NCBI GenBank assembly: GCA_016215555.1
Contig: JACRJC010000012.1
Coordinates: forward strand, 1 to 60,564
Length of the DNA stretch: 60,564 bases
From: Rhodospirillales bacterium
GTDB taxonomy: Bacteria; Pseudomonadota; Alphaproteobacteria; Rhodospirillales; WMHbin7
Reading direction: 5' to 3'
Positions 16,974 to 26,227 of the stretch are shown here, in pieces. Within the stretch, counting starts at the first letter, position 1; each line of letters starts with the position of its first letter. The translations under genes were made by a program, and so were the position numbers. Below the pieces are notes generated by a model. That model saw nothing but the letters and a program-made list of their open reading frames with translations. It was not told the origin of the DNA and did no database searches.

Positions 16974-18002
16974 ATGCCCAAGAATCAGCTCCATTACGTT
17001 GTTCAAGAACCGCCCGCCGTGGGTGGATGCCTGCAAGTGGCCCCCGGCATCAAATGGCTGCGCCTGCCCCTGCCCTTCAAGCTGGATCACATCAATTTGT
17101 GGCTGCTGAAGGACGGCGCCGGCTGGACCCTGGTCGATACCGGCATGAATTACGACGTGACGCGCCAGATGTGGGACGGGCCCTTGCTGGCGCATCTGGA
17201 TGAAAGGCCGATCACCCGCATCCTATGCACCCATATGCATCCCGACCATATGGGGCTGGCCGGCTATCTGTCGCCCCGTTTCAAGGCCGAGGTCTGGGCC
17301 TCGCTGGCCGACTGGTCGTTCGGCCGCCTGCTGGCCCGCGACGGCGGCGAGGATTTCGACGCCGTGCATGTCGATTTCTTCCGGCGCGCCGGCCTGGACA
17401 GCGTGGAACTGGACATGATCCGCGAGCGCGGCAATTCCTACGCCAAGCGCGCCATGGCCCCGCCGCCGTCCTTTCGCCGCCTGCTCGACCGCGCCATCGT
17501 CAGCATCGATGGCGATGCCTGGCAATTGATCGAAGGCAACGGCCATTCGCCCGAACATATGTGTCTGTTCAATCCGGCCAGAAACATCCTGATTTCCGGC
17601 GACCAGATTCTGCCCAAGATCACCCCCATCGTCGGCGTCTGGCCGCAAGAGCCGATGGCCGACCCGCTGGCCTTGTACATGGCCTCGCTGGATCGTTTCG
17701 ATCCCCTGCCCGACGATGTGCTGGTTCTGCCTTCACACGGCCTGCCTTTCACGGGGCTGAAGCCCAGGCTGGCGCAATTGCGCAGCCATCACGATCAAAG
17801 GCTGGATGAAACGCGACGCGCCGTCGAAACCCCGGCCTCGGCCAGGCAGGTGCTGACTGTTCTGTTTCCCAAGGTGAAGGATCCCAATGACGTGGTATTC
17901 GCCTGCACGGAAACCGTGGCCCACCTTCACCGCCTGATGGCCGAGGGCGAGATCAGGCGGGAAGAAGCGGCGGACGGAACCTATCTGTATCTGCGGAATT
18001 AA
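16974..18002 (+). CDS. Metallo-beta-lactamase-fold hydrolase
   Basis: This 342-residue cytoplasmic protein has the binuclear-metal signature THMHPDHMG (His87, His89, Asp91, His92), then a distal GNGHSPEH histidine motif and ISGDQILPKI. A C-terminal helical region follows (about 260-342), as in glyoxalase-II-like and related MBL hydrolases. The early VDTGM motif is also present. The substrate is unknown. ATG 16974 was chosen because the reading frame further upstream overlaps the eipB-like gene and is compositionally a shadow. Its last 4 bases overlap the stop of the convergent ArsR gene. MBL proteins are frequent partners of sulfide-sensing ArsR regulators, but here the partner is convergent, not in an operon. 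Confidence 0.88.
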   Translation: MPKNQLHYVVQEPPAVGGCLQVAPGIKWLRLPLPFKLDHINLWLLKDGAGWTLVDTGMNYDVTRQMWDGPLLAHLDERPITRILCTHMHPDHMGLAGYLSPRFKAEVWASLADWSFGRLLARDGGEDFDAVHVDFFRRAGLDSVELDMIRERGNSYAKRAMAPPPSFRRLLDRAIVSIDGDAWQLIEGNGHSPEHMCLFNPARNILISGDQILPKITPIVGVWPQEPMADPLALYMASLDRFDPLPDDVLVLPSHGLPFTGLKPRLAQLRSHHDQRLDETRRAVETPASARQVLTVLFPKVKDPNDVVFACTETVAHLHRLMAEGEIRREEAADGTYLYLRN

Positions 18003-18328
18003 GCGGCGGCGCTTTCGACCTCGGGAGCGTCCGAAGCCATGCAGTAAAGTCCGTACAGCGTGCCGATGACTTCGCTCGCTTCGTGGCCGTTCAGGGAATA
18101 GTAGATGGTCTGGGCGGCGCGCCTGGTCTGCACCAGATTGTCGCGGCGCAGGCGGGCAAGATGCTGCGAAAGCGCCGATTGCGACAGGCCGATCAGCTTT
18201 TCCAACTGACCGACCGATTTCTCGCCATTCGCCAACTGGCACAGAACCAGCAGGCGGTGTTCGTTGCTCATGGCTTTTAGAAGCGTACTGGCCCGGCGCG
18301 CGCTGACTTGCATTTGTTCAAGGTCCAT
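17999..18328 (-). CDS. ArsR-family repressor of the BigR/SqrR two-cysteine type
   Basis: The 109-residue winged-helix regulator has recognition helix LSQSALSQHLARLRRDNLV and wing RRAAQTIYYSL, close to the BigR/SqrR/YgaV pattern. It has only two cysteines, Cys30 (LLVLCQLA) in helix 2 and Cys96 (YGLYCMA) in the last helix. These are the positions that form a tetrasulfide or disulfide in the persulfide sensors SqrR and BigR. I infer it senses reactive sulfur species and derepresses. A palindrome at 18358-18382 lies just upstream of the ATG, with a GAGGGGC ribosome-binding site between, so autoregulation is likely. Confidence 0.85.
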   Translation of the reverse strand: MDLEQMQVSARRASTLLKAMSNEHRLLVLCQLANGEKSVGQLEKLIGLSQSALSQHLARLRRDNLVQTRRAAQTIYYSLNGHEASEVIGTLYGLYCMASDAPEVESAAA

Positions 18329-18357
18329 AGGAGCCCCTCTTTCACAATTTGTTGAAT

Positions 18358-18382
18358 ATACGCTAGCACTAATTCAGCGTAT
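18358..18382. promoter_or_regulatory. Inverted repeat, probable ArsR operator
   Basis: ATACGCT (18358-18364) and AGCGTAT (18376-18382) form a perfect 7-bp inverted repeat with 11 bases between. They lie in a markedly AT-rich stretch (about 18340-18440) between the divergent ArsR gene and the pilus-N-domain gene. The position 30-54 bases upstream of the arsR start fits an autoregulatory operator that could also affect the divergent gene. Confidence 0.55.
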
Positions 18383-18502
18383 TTCAATCATTTTTTATGG
18401 AGAAATATTTTATATACAATAATATTACGTATTTACCGTCCGCTCGCCCTTGCCGCCCCCCACGACTTCGTTTAAGCTCATAGGAAATAAGGAGAAGCCT
18501 TC

Positions 18503-18955
18503 ATGCGGCGGAAAACGGCGGCGCTGGTGCTGGCCTTGGGTTTGATCGGGCTTGCCGGACAGGCAAGAGCCGCCGAGGTCATCACCCTGACCCTGGACAA
18601 GGCCAAGATTTTGCGACTCGACAGGCCGGCGGCGGTCATCATTCTGGCCAAGCCCGAAATCGCCGATGTGGTTTTGGAAACCCAGCGCCTGCTGTTCATG
18701 ATCGGGCGGATGGCGGGCGAGACCTCGCTGACCATCCTGGATTCAAACCATAATGAAATTTTGGCCGCCACCTTGGCGGTGGCGCCCGAGGATGATCGGC
18801 ATATCAGCATTCTGCGCCATTGCCGGGCTCAGGGCGGCGGCAATTGCGTACCCGAGGAAACGCTGAACTGCGCCGCCGGCCGCTGCACCGTCGTCGCCTC
18901 GCCTGGGGCTGACACAAAAACCACCGGCGGCGGCGGCGCCGGGGCTCCGAATTAG
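18503..18955 (+). CDS. Stand-alone pilus-formation N-domain protein (CpaC/RcpA N-terminal type)
   Basis: This 150-residue exported protein has a signal peptide (AALVLALGLIGLAGQARA) and then a domain matching the N-terminal region of CpaC-type secretins (KAKILRLDRPAAVIILAKPE, IADVVLETQRLLFMIGRMAG, ETSLTILDSN). In pilus secretins this domain precedes the ring; here no secretin core follows. The C-terminal tail carries four cysteines in 24 residues (RHCRAQGGGNCVPEETLNC, then GRC) and ends in a glycine-rich tail. A strong AAGGAG site precedes the ATG. No pilus genes lie nearby. It overlaps by 4 bases the stop of the convergent response regulator. Confidence 0.75.
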   Translation: MRRKTAALVLALGLIGLAGQARAAEVITLTLDKAKILRLDRPAAVIILAKPEIADVVLETQRLLFMIGRMAGETSLTILDSNHNEILAATLAVAPEDDRHISILRHCRAQGGGNCVPEETLNCAAGRCTVVASPGADTKTTGGGGAGAPN

Positions 18956-19878
18956 GCCGCCTTGATCTTGGCGGTCAGCGGCGTGCGCTGGGCCTGATCG
19001 AGCAGATAGGGGGCGTCCTTGTCCGCCTCGGGCGGGAAAGGCAGGCATTCGAAATTCAGCCGGGGCGCCACAAGTTCTGATGGATCGCCCTCCCTGGCCG
19101 GCGCCGCGATGGCGATATTCTCCGCCTCTTCTGTCATGCGCGCCGCCAGATGGACGCATTGATCCTCGGCGGTCGTGTTCAGCAGAATGCAGAACTCGTC
19201 CTCGGCGCTTTTGGCCATCAGGTCGCTGCCGCGATGGCAGGCGATCAACAGACGGGCGGTTTCCGTCATCAGGCGGTGCGCCGTCTCGTAGCCGTGGCGC
19301 TGGAAGACTTCCTTCAGATTCTCAAGCCGTACGAACAACAGCGTTCCCGCGAATTTGGCGCGCTTGGACAAAGCCAGCATGCGCGGCAAAATCTGCTCCA
19401 ATGCCTTGCGGTTGATGACGCCGGTCGCCTTGTCGATGCCGCCGCCGTGATAGAGTTCGTCATCCATGTCGAGAAGCCGGCGCGCCAGATCCAGCCTGAG
19501 GCGCAGCTCCAGCGCATTGTAGGGCTTGTGCATGATGTCGTCGGCCCCTGCGCTCAAGGCTTCGGTCAAGGATTCCTTGTCGTTGCGCGAGCTATAGAAC
19601 AGCACATAGGTATAGTGCGGACGCTTGATGGCGCGAATGGCGCGCACCAGCTCAAGCCCATCCATGTCCATTAAATCAAAATCCAGGATGACGATGCGCA
19701 CATCCTCGGCGCGGTACCAGGCCAGCGCCGCCGCCCCCGAATCCTCGCAATGAATCTTATGGCCCATCTTTTCCAGGCGCGAGGCCAGGATGCGAGCGAA
19801 CAGGGGATCGCGATCCGCCACCAGAACTTTCTGGGCCGGAGAAAAGCGGTCGAAACGGGGATAGCCGTCGTCCCCCAT
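18952..19878 (-). CDS. Response regulator with degenerate GGDEF domain
   Basis: The 308-residue protein has an N-terminal receiver domain (about 16-130) with acidic pocket ADRD (22-24), probable phospho-acceptor Asp66 in VILDFDLMDMDG and KPY near 118. A GGDEF-like domain follows. The active site reads KSAEDEF instead of GGDEF, so cyclase activity is unlikely. The RGSD inhibitory-site motif five residues upstream is preserved, suggesting a cyclic-di-GMP-binding receptor. ATG 19878 is preferred because an AAGGAA site precedes it; the in-frame extension to 19953 lacks support. No histidine kinase is adjacent. Confidence 0.85.
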   Translation of the reverse strand: MGDDGYPRFDRFSPAQKVLVADRDPLFARILASRLEKMGHKIHCEDSGAAALAWYRAEDVRIVILDFDLMDMDGLELVRAIRAIKRPHYTYVLFYSSRNDKESLTEALSAGADDIMHKPYNALELRLRLDLARRLLDMDDELYHGGGIDKATGVINRKALEQILPRMLALSKRAKFAGTLLFVRLENLKEVFQRHGYETAHRLMTETARLLIACHRGSDLMAKSAEDEFCILLNTTAEDQCVHLAARMTEEAENIAIAAPAREGDPSELVAPRLNFECLPFPPEADKDAPYLLDQAQRTPLTAKIKAA

Positions 19879-20002
19879 GGGATTTCCTTCTTTCAACTTC
19901 AGGCACTTATTGTTACCCCAGGCCCTATAACCCGGCAAGCCGCCCCTTCCCAAGCGCCGATCTTTCTTTCAGAATGCACGAAATTCCATCTGGAAACGCC
20001 CC

Positions 20003-21952
20003 TTGTCCTCTTTCAAGCACCTATTTCTGGCATTTGCCCTGCTGCTGGCCCAAGCGCCGTCGGCCTGGGCCGATCTGGCCGAGGCGCAGGCGGCCTACGC
20101 CAAGGGCGATTACGAGGAGGCGGCGCGGCTGGCCACCGATTCCGCCAATGCCGGCGTGCGCGAATCCCACCGGCTTTTGGGCGAGATGCGCGAAAACGGA
20201 CGCGGCCTGGCCCAGAACGACGCTTTGGCCTGGGCGCATTACAACAAAGCGGCCATGAGCGGCGACGCCGAATCCCAGTTCCGCCTGGGCCGCATCTATG
20301 AAGCCGGACGCGGCGTGCCGCAAAGCTTCGCCGAAGCCGTCAAATGGTACCAGCGGGCCAGCTTGAGCGGGCATGTCGGCGCCAAGGCCCGCCTGGGCCG
20401 CCTGACCATGGCCGGCAAGGGCGGCAAGGTCAGCTTCAGCAAGGGCCTGGCTTTGATCCAGGAAGCGGCGCTGATGGGCGAGCCAGAAGCTGAAACCGCG
20501 CTGGCCGACCTGGAACGGCGCGGATTGGCCTCGACCCGCCAGATGGTGGAACGCGGCCCGGTCGATGCGGAATCCGCCGCTACCCTGACCCAAGCCAAAC
20601 TGATGGCCACGGCCCTGGGCGCGCCGCCGCCCCTGGGTCCGGGCATGAATCTGGGCGGCGAGGTTTTTCTGGCCCTGCGCGGCGCTTCGGCATGGACCGT
20701 CATTCTGCCCAAACCCGAAACCGCGGGCAGCGACGCCAGCGTCTGGCGGGCGGCCAGCATCCGCCTGGTCATCGCCAAGTCCGGCGACGATCAGTTGGAC
20801 GTGCGGATTCAATTGCCTTCGGCCTGGCGCAATCTGAACCATGCCGGGCGCGAATTGGGAAAGCTGGAAATCGGCAGCCAATCGCTGACCGGCCTGTGGT
20901 CGATGGCCCAGGGCCGCTGGCTGCGCCACAACGCCCAGTATTCGGCCCTGCGTCTGGCCTCGGTCGGCGGCGCCGGCAGCGTGGATTCCATCGTCTCGAC
21001 CCTGACCTCGCCAGCCGGAAGCGACGGCGCGCCCGCCGATCAGACCCAGATTCTGCGCCTGGCCAAAGGCGCGTTCAAAAGCCAGCACGGCGACGGGTTC
21101 GCCTTCGATGAGGTCGAAGCGACATCCACGCTGAAGGGCTTCGACGCCAAGGCTCTGCTGAATACCTTGCGGGCAGACAAGGATCCGGCGCCGATCCTGA
21201 ACGGGTTATCCAGCCGCATCACCGCCAAGGGGCTGAATTTGTTTGGACCCAGCCGGATGGCCCAGGATCTGCGGATCGCCGGACTGAGCATGGAGTTCGA
21301 AGCCCAGGGGCTCGAGCAAGACAGCAGCGTCCTGAGCTTGGGATTCGAGGCCCTTGGCATCGGCAGCACGAAACCCTCCAACCCGGCCTCGGCCATGCCC
21401 GCCGACATCTGGCCGGAATCCGTCCGCCTGCATTTTGCCGCCGACAGGCTGCCGCTGCGCGACGTCTCGAACCAGATCGCCGCCCTCCTGATGTCGAAGA
21501 GTCAGAAAAGCGCCGCCGCTGGCAGGGTCGCCAGCGACCTGTTCTATGACGCCGCCGCCACCGTCGCCGACATCCTGATCGATGCCAGATCCGAATTCAG
21601 GATCGAGGAAGCATCGGTCAAGGCCCCCTTCTGGAGCGTCAACGCCAAGGGGGCGTTCGTGCCTGAACGCGGCAAGTCGCTGCCCGTCTCGGGAACGCTG
21701 TCCATCGTCAGCCAGGGGCTGGATCCGCTGATCAAGGCGCTGGACGACGGATCGAACGTCGCCGCTCTTTTCCTGGACGGGCTGAGGCGCACGACGCCGC
21801 CAAAAAAGGACGCTCTGGGCAACGACTTATTCGATGTCGTGCTAAGACAAGACGGCTCGATCGACATCAACGGCCAGCGCTGGAGCGGACCCGACAAGCC
21901 GCAGAATCAGCCTTCGGGTAAACCTGTGCCGTTGACGAAAAAGAAAAAATAG
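20003..21952 (+). CDS. Exported Sel1-repeat protein with long uncharacterised C-terminal region
   Basis: The 649-residue protein starts at TTG 20003 with a signal peptide (LFLAFALLLAQAPSAWA). Residues 25-170 hold about four Sel1-like helical repeats (GDAESQFRLGRIYEAGRGVP is the clearest). The remaining 450 residues are of a different character: beta-rich, repeatedly alternating, with phrases such as VRLHFAADRLPL and APFWSVNAKGAF that recall periplasmic DUF945/DUF2125-like or AsmA-like proteins. That resemblance is an impression only. It ends in a basic tail (PLTKKKK). It may scaffold an envelope process. It converges on the MarR gene with 6 bases between stops. Confidence 0.75.
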   Translation: MSSFKHLFLAFALLLAQAPSAWADLAEAQAAYAKGDYEEAARLATDSANAGVRESHRLLGEMRENGRGLAQNDALAWAHYNKAAMSGDAESQFRLGRIYEAGRGVPQSFAEAVKWYQRASLSGHVGAKARLGRLTMAGKGGKVSFSKGLALIQEAALMGEPEAETALADLERRGLASTRQMVERGPVDAESAATLTQAKLMATALGAPPPLGPGMNLGGEVFLALRGASAWTVILPKPETAGSDASVWRAASIRLVIAKSGDDQLDVRIQLPSAWRNLNHAGRELGKLEIGSQSLTGLWSMAQGRWLRHNAQYSALRLASVGGAGSVDSIVSTLTSPAGSDGAPADQTQILRLAKGAFKSQHGDGFAFDEVEATSTLKGFDAKALLNTLRADKDPAPILNGLSSRITAKGLNLFGPSRMAQDLRIAGLSMEFEAQGLEQDSSVLSLGFEALGIGSTKPSNPASAMPADIWPESVRLHFAADRLPLRDVSNQIAALLMSKSQKSAAAGRVASDLFYDAAATVADILIDARSEFRIEEASVKAPFWSVNAKGAFVPERGKSLPVSGTLSIVSQGLDPLIKALDDGSNVAALFLDGLRRTTPPKKDALGNDLFDVVLRQDGSIDINGQRWSGPDKPQNQPSGKPVPLTKKKK

Positions 21953-21958
21953 AAAGAA

Positions 21959-22411
21959 TCAATCGCCGTAGCGGATGAAATCCGTCCAGGTGCGCTCGAG
22001 GCGCAGAAGGGCCTTGCTGGCCTCGACGAATTCCTTTTCGGCATCGGCCCTCTCGCCCAGCTTGGCCGCCATCTCGGTCTGCAGATGACGGATGGCGTTG
22101 CACAAATTCATGCCCTTGGGCGTCAGGCGCAGAATGACCGAACGGCGGTCCTTCGAGCTGCGTTCCTGTGCCAGATATTCGCACTCGGTCAGCTTCTTGA
22201 TGTTATAGGAGACGTTCGAACCGTGATAATAGCCGCGGTCCTTAAGGTCGCGGATCACCATTTCCTCCTCACCGATGTTGGAGAGCAGCAGCGCCTGCAC
22301 GGCGTTGATGTCGTCGATGCCCAGGCGGCGCAACTCAATGCGCAGCACGTCCAGGAAATGACGGTGCAGCCGCTCGATCAGACGAACGACGGTGAGATAA
22401 GAGTCACGCAC
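21959..22411 (-). CDS. MarR-family winged-helix regulator (LdtR-like)
   Basis: The 150-residue regulator is read from GTG 22411, which follows an AAAGGGG site; a longer in-frame ORF to 22555 is less likely. The DNA-binding domain includes RDLKDRGYYHGSNVSYNIKK and the wing ERSSKDRRSVILRLTPKG. The GYYxGSNVSYN(I/L)KKL pattern is shared with LdtR, an alphaproteobacterial regulator of L,D-transpeptidase and cell-envelope genes, so an envelope-related regulon is possible. No ligand pocket could be assigned. Downstream on the same strand is tauE, but that gene belongs to the vapBC unit. Confidence 0.85.
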   Translation of the reverse strand: MRDSYLTVVRLIERLHRHFLDVLRIELRRLGIDDINAVQALLLSNIGEEEMVIRDLKDRGYYHGSNVSYNIKKLTECEYLAQERSSKDRRSVILRLTPKGMNLCNAIRHLQTEMAAKLGERADAEKEFVEASKALLRLERTWTDFIRYGD

Positions 22412-22605
22412 GGCAAACCCCTTTAAGAGTGATGGCGCCAGAGCACCCTTCCCCGCCGCCTTGCTTTTTAGTTTTACATAAGATGAAACGGTTTCGGGGC
22501 GCTTGTCCAGCGCTTGATGGGGTTGGACGGCAAATCGCTGGGTTTTTTGGGCCAATGAACAGGTTCTACAGGCGGGCTCGCGCGAATCGGTGGTGGTCGT
22601 CTCGC

Positions 22606-23355
22606 TCAGGCAAGAAAATATTTCCAGGCCAGCGAGGCGAAAAGGATGGACAGCGAAACCACCAGCAGCGTCCGGACCAGCCCCGCCCCTTTGCGGATGG
22701 CCAAGCGGCTGCCCAGCCAGTTGCCAGCGATGTTGGCGGCTGCCAAGGGCAGACCCAAAGCGTAATCGACCGAGCCGGCCCAGGCAAAAGCCCCCAGAGC
22801 GGCGATATTGGAGGCAAAATTGAAGATCTTGGCCGTCGCCGAGGCATGGACCAGATCGACGCGCAGAAAGGCATGGAAGGCCAGGATCAGGAAGGTGCCG
22901 GTGCCCGGCCCCAAAAATCCGTCATAGAAGCCGATGGCAAAGCAGATGGCGGGGGCCTTCAGCCACAGATCGCGCCTTGAAAAATCAGCGGCGTGATGGC
23001 GGCCCTTCTTGGGCAGCAGCACGGCGGCGGCGGCGACGGGCAGCGCCAGCGCAATCAGACGGCCCAGGGGCTCGGCCTCGAACAATAGCACGGCCCGGGT
23101 TCCGGCATAGGCGCCGATCAGCGAGAAGGCCAGGCCGAATGCCGCGATCCGCCACAAGATCAATCGGCTGCTCACGAAATTGACCAGCGCCGCCAAAGTG
23201 CCCAGGGCCGACGCGAATTTGTTGGTGCCCAGCGCCAGATGGGGCGGAATGCCGGCCAGCAGCAGCGAGGGCGTCAGCAACAGTCCGCCGCCGCCGGCGA
23301 TACTGTCGATGAAACCCGCTGCAAAAGCGGCCAGCGAGAGAAGAAATAGGATCAT
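22606..23355 (-). CDS. TauE/SafE-family membrane permease
   Basis: This 249-residue inner-membrane protein has about eight hydrophobic helices in two halves. Each half begins with the family glycine-rich motif (FIDSIAGGGGLLLTPSLLL near 15; FYDGFLGPGTGTFLILAF near 138). TauE/SafE proteins export sulfite, sulfoacetate or other small organic anions. The ATG at 23355 overlaps the vapC stop as ATGA, so translation is coupled to the toxin gene. An upstream extension to 23490 would lie wholly inside vapC and is rejected. A sulfur-compound exporter fits the sulfide-type ArsR sensor 4 kb away, but no direct link is seen. Confidence 0.9.
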   Translation of the reverse strand: MILFLLSLAAFAAGFIDSIAGGGGLLLTPSLLLAGIPPHLALGTNKFASALGTLAALVNFVSSRLILWRIAAFGLAFSLIGAYAGTRAVLLFEAEPLGRLIALALPVAAAAVLLPKKGRHHAADFSRRDLWLKAPAICFAIGFYDGFLGPGTGTFLILAFHAFLRVDLVHASATAKIFNFASNIAALGAFAWAGSVDYALGLPLAAANIAGNWLGSRLAIRKGAGLVRTLLVVSLSILFASLAWKYFLA

Positions 23356-23744
23356 TCGGCCCAGTTCTCGATCATCAGGCCGGGGATATCCTTGAAATCC
23401 GCTTCGTTGGCGGTCACCAGAACCGAATGGGTGGACAGCGCATGGGCGGCGATCATGCGGTCGTAATCGCGCCCTTTGACCCAGCCGCACGGGGCGATGA
23501 TGCGGCCATAGGTTTCCGCCGCCACGGCGTCAAAGGGGAGTACGGGAATATGCCGCATCAGAATTTCCAGACGCGCCTGGCGTATCTGCGAAAATTCCGG
23601 GGTCTTGAAGAGGCCGCGCTGCAGCTCCGCCAAGCTCAGGGCCGACATCAATATCTGCCCGTCATGCCGCGCCAATCTGTCCAAAACCGCTTCCGTTCCA
23701 TCTCGCGCATGGATGGCGATATTGGTGTCGATGAGATAGGCCAT
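23352..23744 (-). CDS. vapC: VapC-type PIN-domain toxin ribonuclease
   Basis: The 130-residue PIN-domain protein carries the acidic catalytic set: Asp6 (YLIDTNIAIH), Glu40 (SLAELQRG), Asp93/Asp95 (KGRDYDRMIAAHAL) and Asp116 (TANEADF). VapC toxins cleave tRNA or rRNA when freed from VapB. It starts 14 bases after the vapB stop, and its stop overlaps the start of a TauE permease gene. All key residues are present, so it should be active. Confidence 0.93.
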   Translation of the reverse strand: MAYLIDTNIAIHARDGTEAVLDRLARHDGQILMSALSLAELQRGLFKTPEFSQIRQARLEILMRHIPVLPFDAVAAETYGRIIAPCGWVKGRDYDRMIAAHALSTHSVLVTANEADFKDIPGLMIENWAE

Positions 23745-23758
23745 GCCTGCGCCTAAGG

Positions 23759-24004
23759 TTATTGGGGTGAATCTCTATCTGGCAGTTCGATGGCTTCCCG
23801 TTTTTCCACGCTGGTCGGCTTGGGCATGGCCTTTAGCGCATGAACCGCATCCTTCAGATTCTGGTGGGCGGGAAAAATCGTAATCACGTCGCCAAGCCTG
23901 GAGATTTGCAGGTCCGAATTCATGTCGGCAAATGCCAATTCGGCGGGAATTCTAACCGCTTGGCTGTTTCCGGATTTGAAGGCGCGGGTTAAGGGCATGG
24001 CCAA
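23759..24004 (-). CDS. vapB: VapB-type antitoxin (AbrB/SpoVT DNA-binding)
   Basis: The 81-residue protein has an N-terminal swapped-hairpin domain (TRAFKSGNSQAVRIPAELAF, ending VITIFPA) and a C-terminal tail that should wrap the VapC active site. It is the first gene of vapB-vapC-tauE. A promoter with TTGACG, a 17-base spacer and TATTCT lies 20-50 bases upstream, adjacent to a TGTATATACA palindrome, a likely VapBC operator. ATG 24004 or the second ATG at 23998 could serve as start. Confidence 0.92.
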   Translation of the reverse strand: MAMPLTRAFKSGNSQAVRIPAELAFADMNSDLQISRLGDVITIFPAHQNLKDAVHALKAMPKPTSVEKREAIELPDRDSPQ

Positions 24005-24024
24005 GCTTTCGAAGGTCTCGGTAG

Positions 24025-24067
24025 AGAATAAAACCGAAAACCGCCCACGTCAATCCATGTATATACA
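24025..24067 (-). promoter_or_regulatory. vapBC promoter and palindromic operator
   Basis: Reading the minus strand, TTGACG (24048-24053) and TATTCT (24025-24030) are separated by exactly 17 bases. The perfect 10-bp palindrome TGTATATACA (24058-24067) lies just upstream of the -35. The 64-base gap between the lipoprotein gene and vapB thus holds a complete promoter plus operator. Autorepression by VapB-VapC complexes is the family rule; assignment of this palindrome is inferred. Confidence 0.65.
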
Positions 24068-24068
24068 C

Positions 24069-24599
24069 TTACTTCGCGGCCTGGAACAGGTGCCGGACCG
24101 CGAAATGGATCAGCTTGCCCAGCCTGGGATCGGACGGTCCGCCCACCTTTCTGACCCAGCCCCAGGATTCCGACAGCATCTCGCCTTTCGCACAAAAGCT
24201 CATCAGCACATTGACCTTGCCTGCTTCGTTGGCAACCGGGGCCAGGATCTCGCCGGCGCATAAATGGGTGCCCCTGGCCATCTTCGGCGGGTCGAACATC
24301 AAGCTAACGCGGAAATTGGCGTGCGGGGCCAGGGCGGGATCTAGCGTGAAGCGGGTCGGGCGTTCGGGAAAGGCCCCCTCAAGCGCCGTCAGAACCAGGC
24401 GCTCCAGCTCGGCCTGACCGCCGTTGAAAGGCTCGCCTTGGATATCGACCAGAATCGGCCCCTCGGCCCCGGCATAAACAAACTCGCTCCAAGTGCCCGA
24501 GGGTCGGATATAGCTTTGCTGGGTTGTCGGCCCATCTGAACAGGCCGAAAGCCCTAAGGCACTGAGAAGGCTCAATAGTCCCAAAACCAACCTCCGCAT
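24069..24599 (-). CDS. Putative lipoprotein, function unknown
   Basis: The 176-residue protein has a type II signal peptide with lipobox LSAC (LGLSACSDG), cysteine at residue 20, so it should be lipid-anchored. The mature part has a region resembling a small beta domain ([20 protein letters not shown]) and two further cysteines ([16 protein letters not shown]) that may pair. Start at the upstream ATG (24599). The gene is followed at 2 bases by the vapB operator. I do not recognise the family. Confidence 0.75.
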   Translation of the reverse strand: MRRLVLGLLSLLSALGLSACSDGPTTQQSYIRPSGTWSEFVYAGAEGPILVDIQGEPFNGGQAELERLVLTALEGAFPERPTRFTLDPALAPHANFRVSLMFDPPKMARGTHLCAGEILAPVANEAGKVNVLMSFCAKGEMLSESWGWVRKVGGPSDPRLGKLIHFAVRHLFQAAK

Positions 24600-24698
24600 C
24601 CGCCTTCCTCCCCAACAGGGCCACGATACAAGGTTGCCTGGCCCCTTGCCAGGGGCTATAAACCGCCCCTTACCCTACTCTTAGGAGACATGCGCATC

Positions 24699-26096
<1,398 letters not shown>

Positions 26097-26118
26097 TTTG
26101 CGCGCATCAAAAGAGTTG

Positions 26119-26148
26119 ACGGGGGGGGCCAAGCCCCCCTTCTTTTTC
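26119..26148 (+). terminator. Intrinsic terminator after ahcY
   Basis: A G-run and C-run (about 26121-26130 with 26131-26138, AA turn) form a short very stable hairpin followed by TTCTTTTT. It lies about 25 bases after the ahcY stop and separates it from the sensory GGDEF gene. Confidence 0.8.
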
Positions 26149-26227
26149 GTCTCCCCCTCTTTGGCTGTCTTGACGCGACGAAGCATGACGCCTATCTGTG
26201 CGCGGTAACTCTTTACCTTGGGATGAC

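Noticed and set aside
24600-24689. SAH or SAM riboswitch before ahcY
   Set aside because: A small CCTGGC/GCCAGG hairpin is present, but the conserved cores of these riboswitches were not found by eye.
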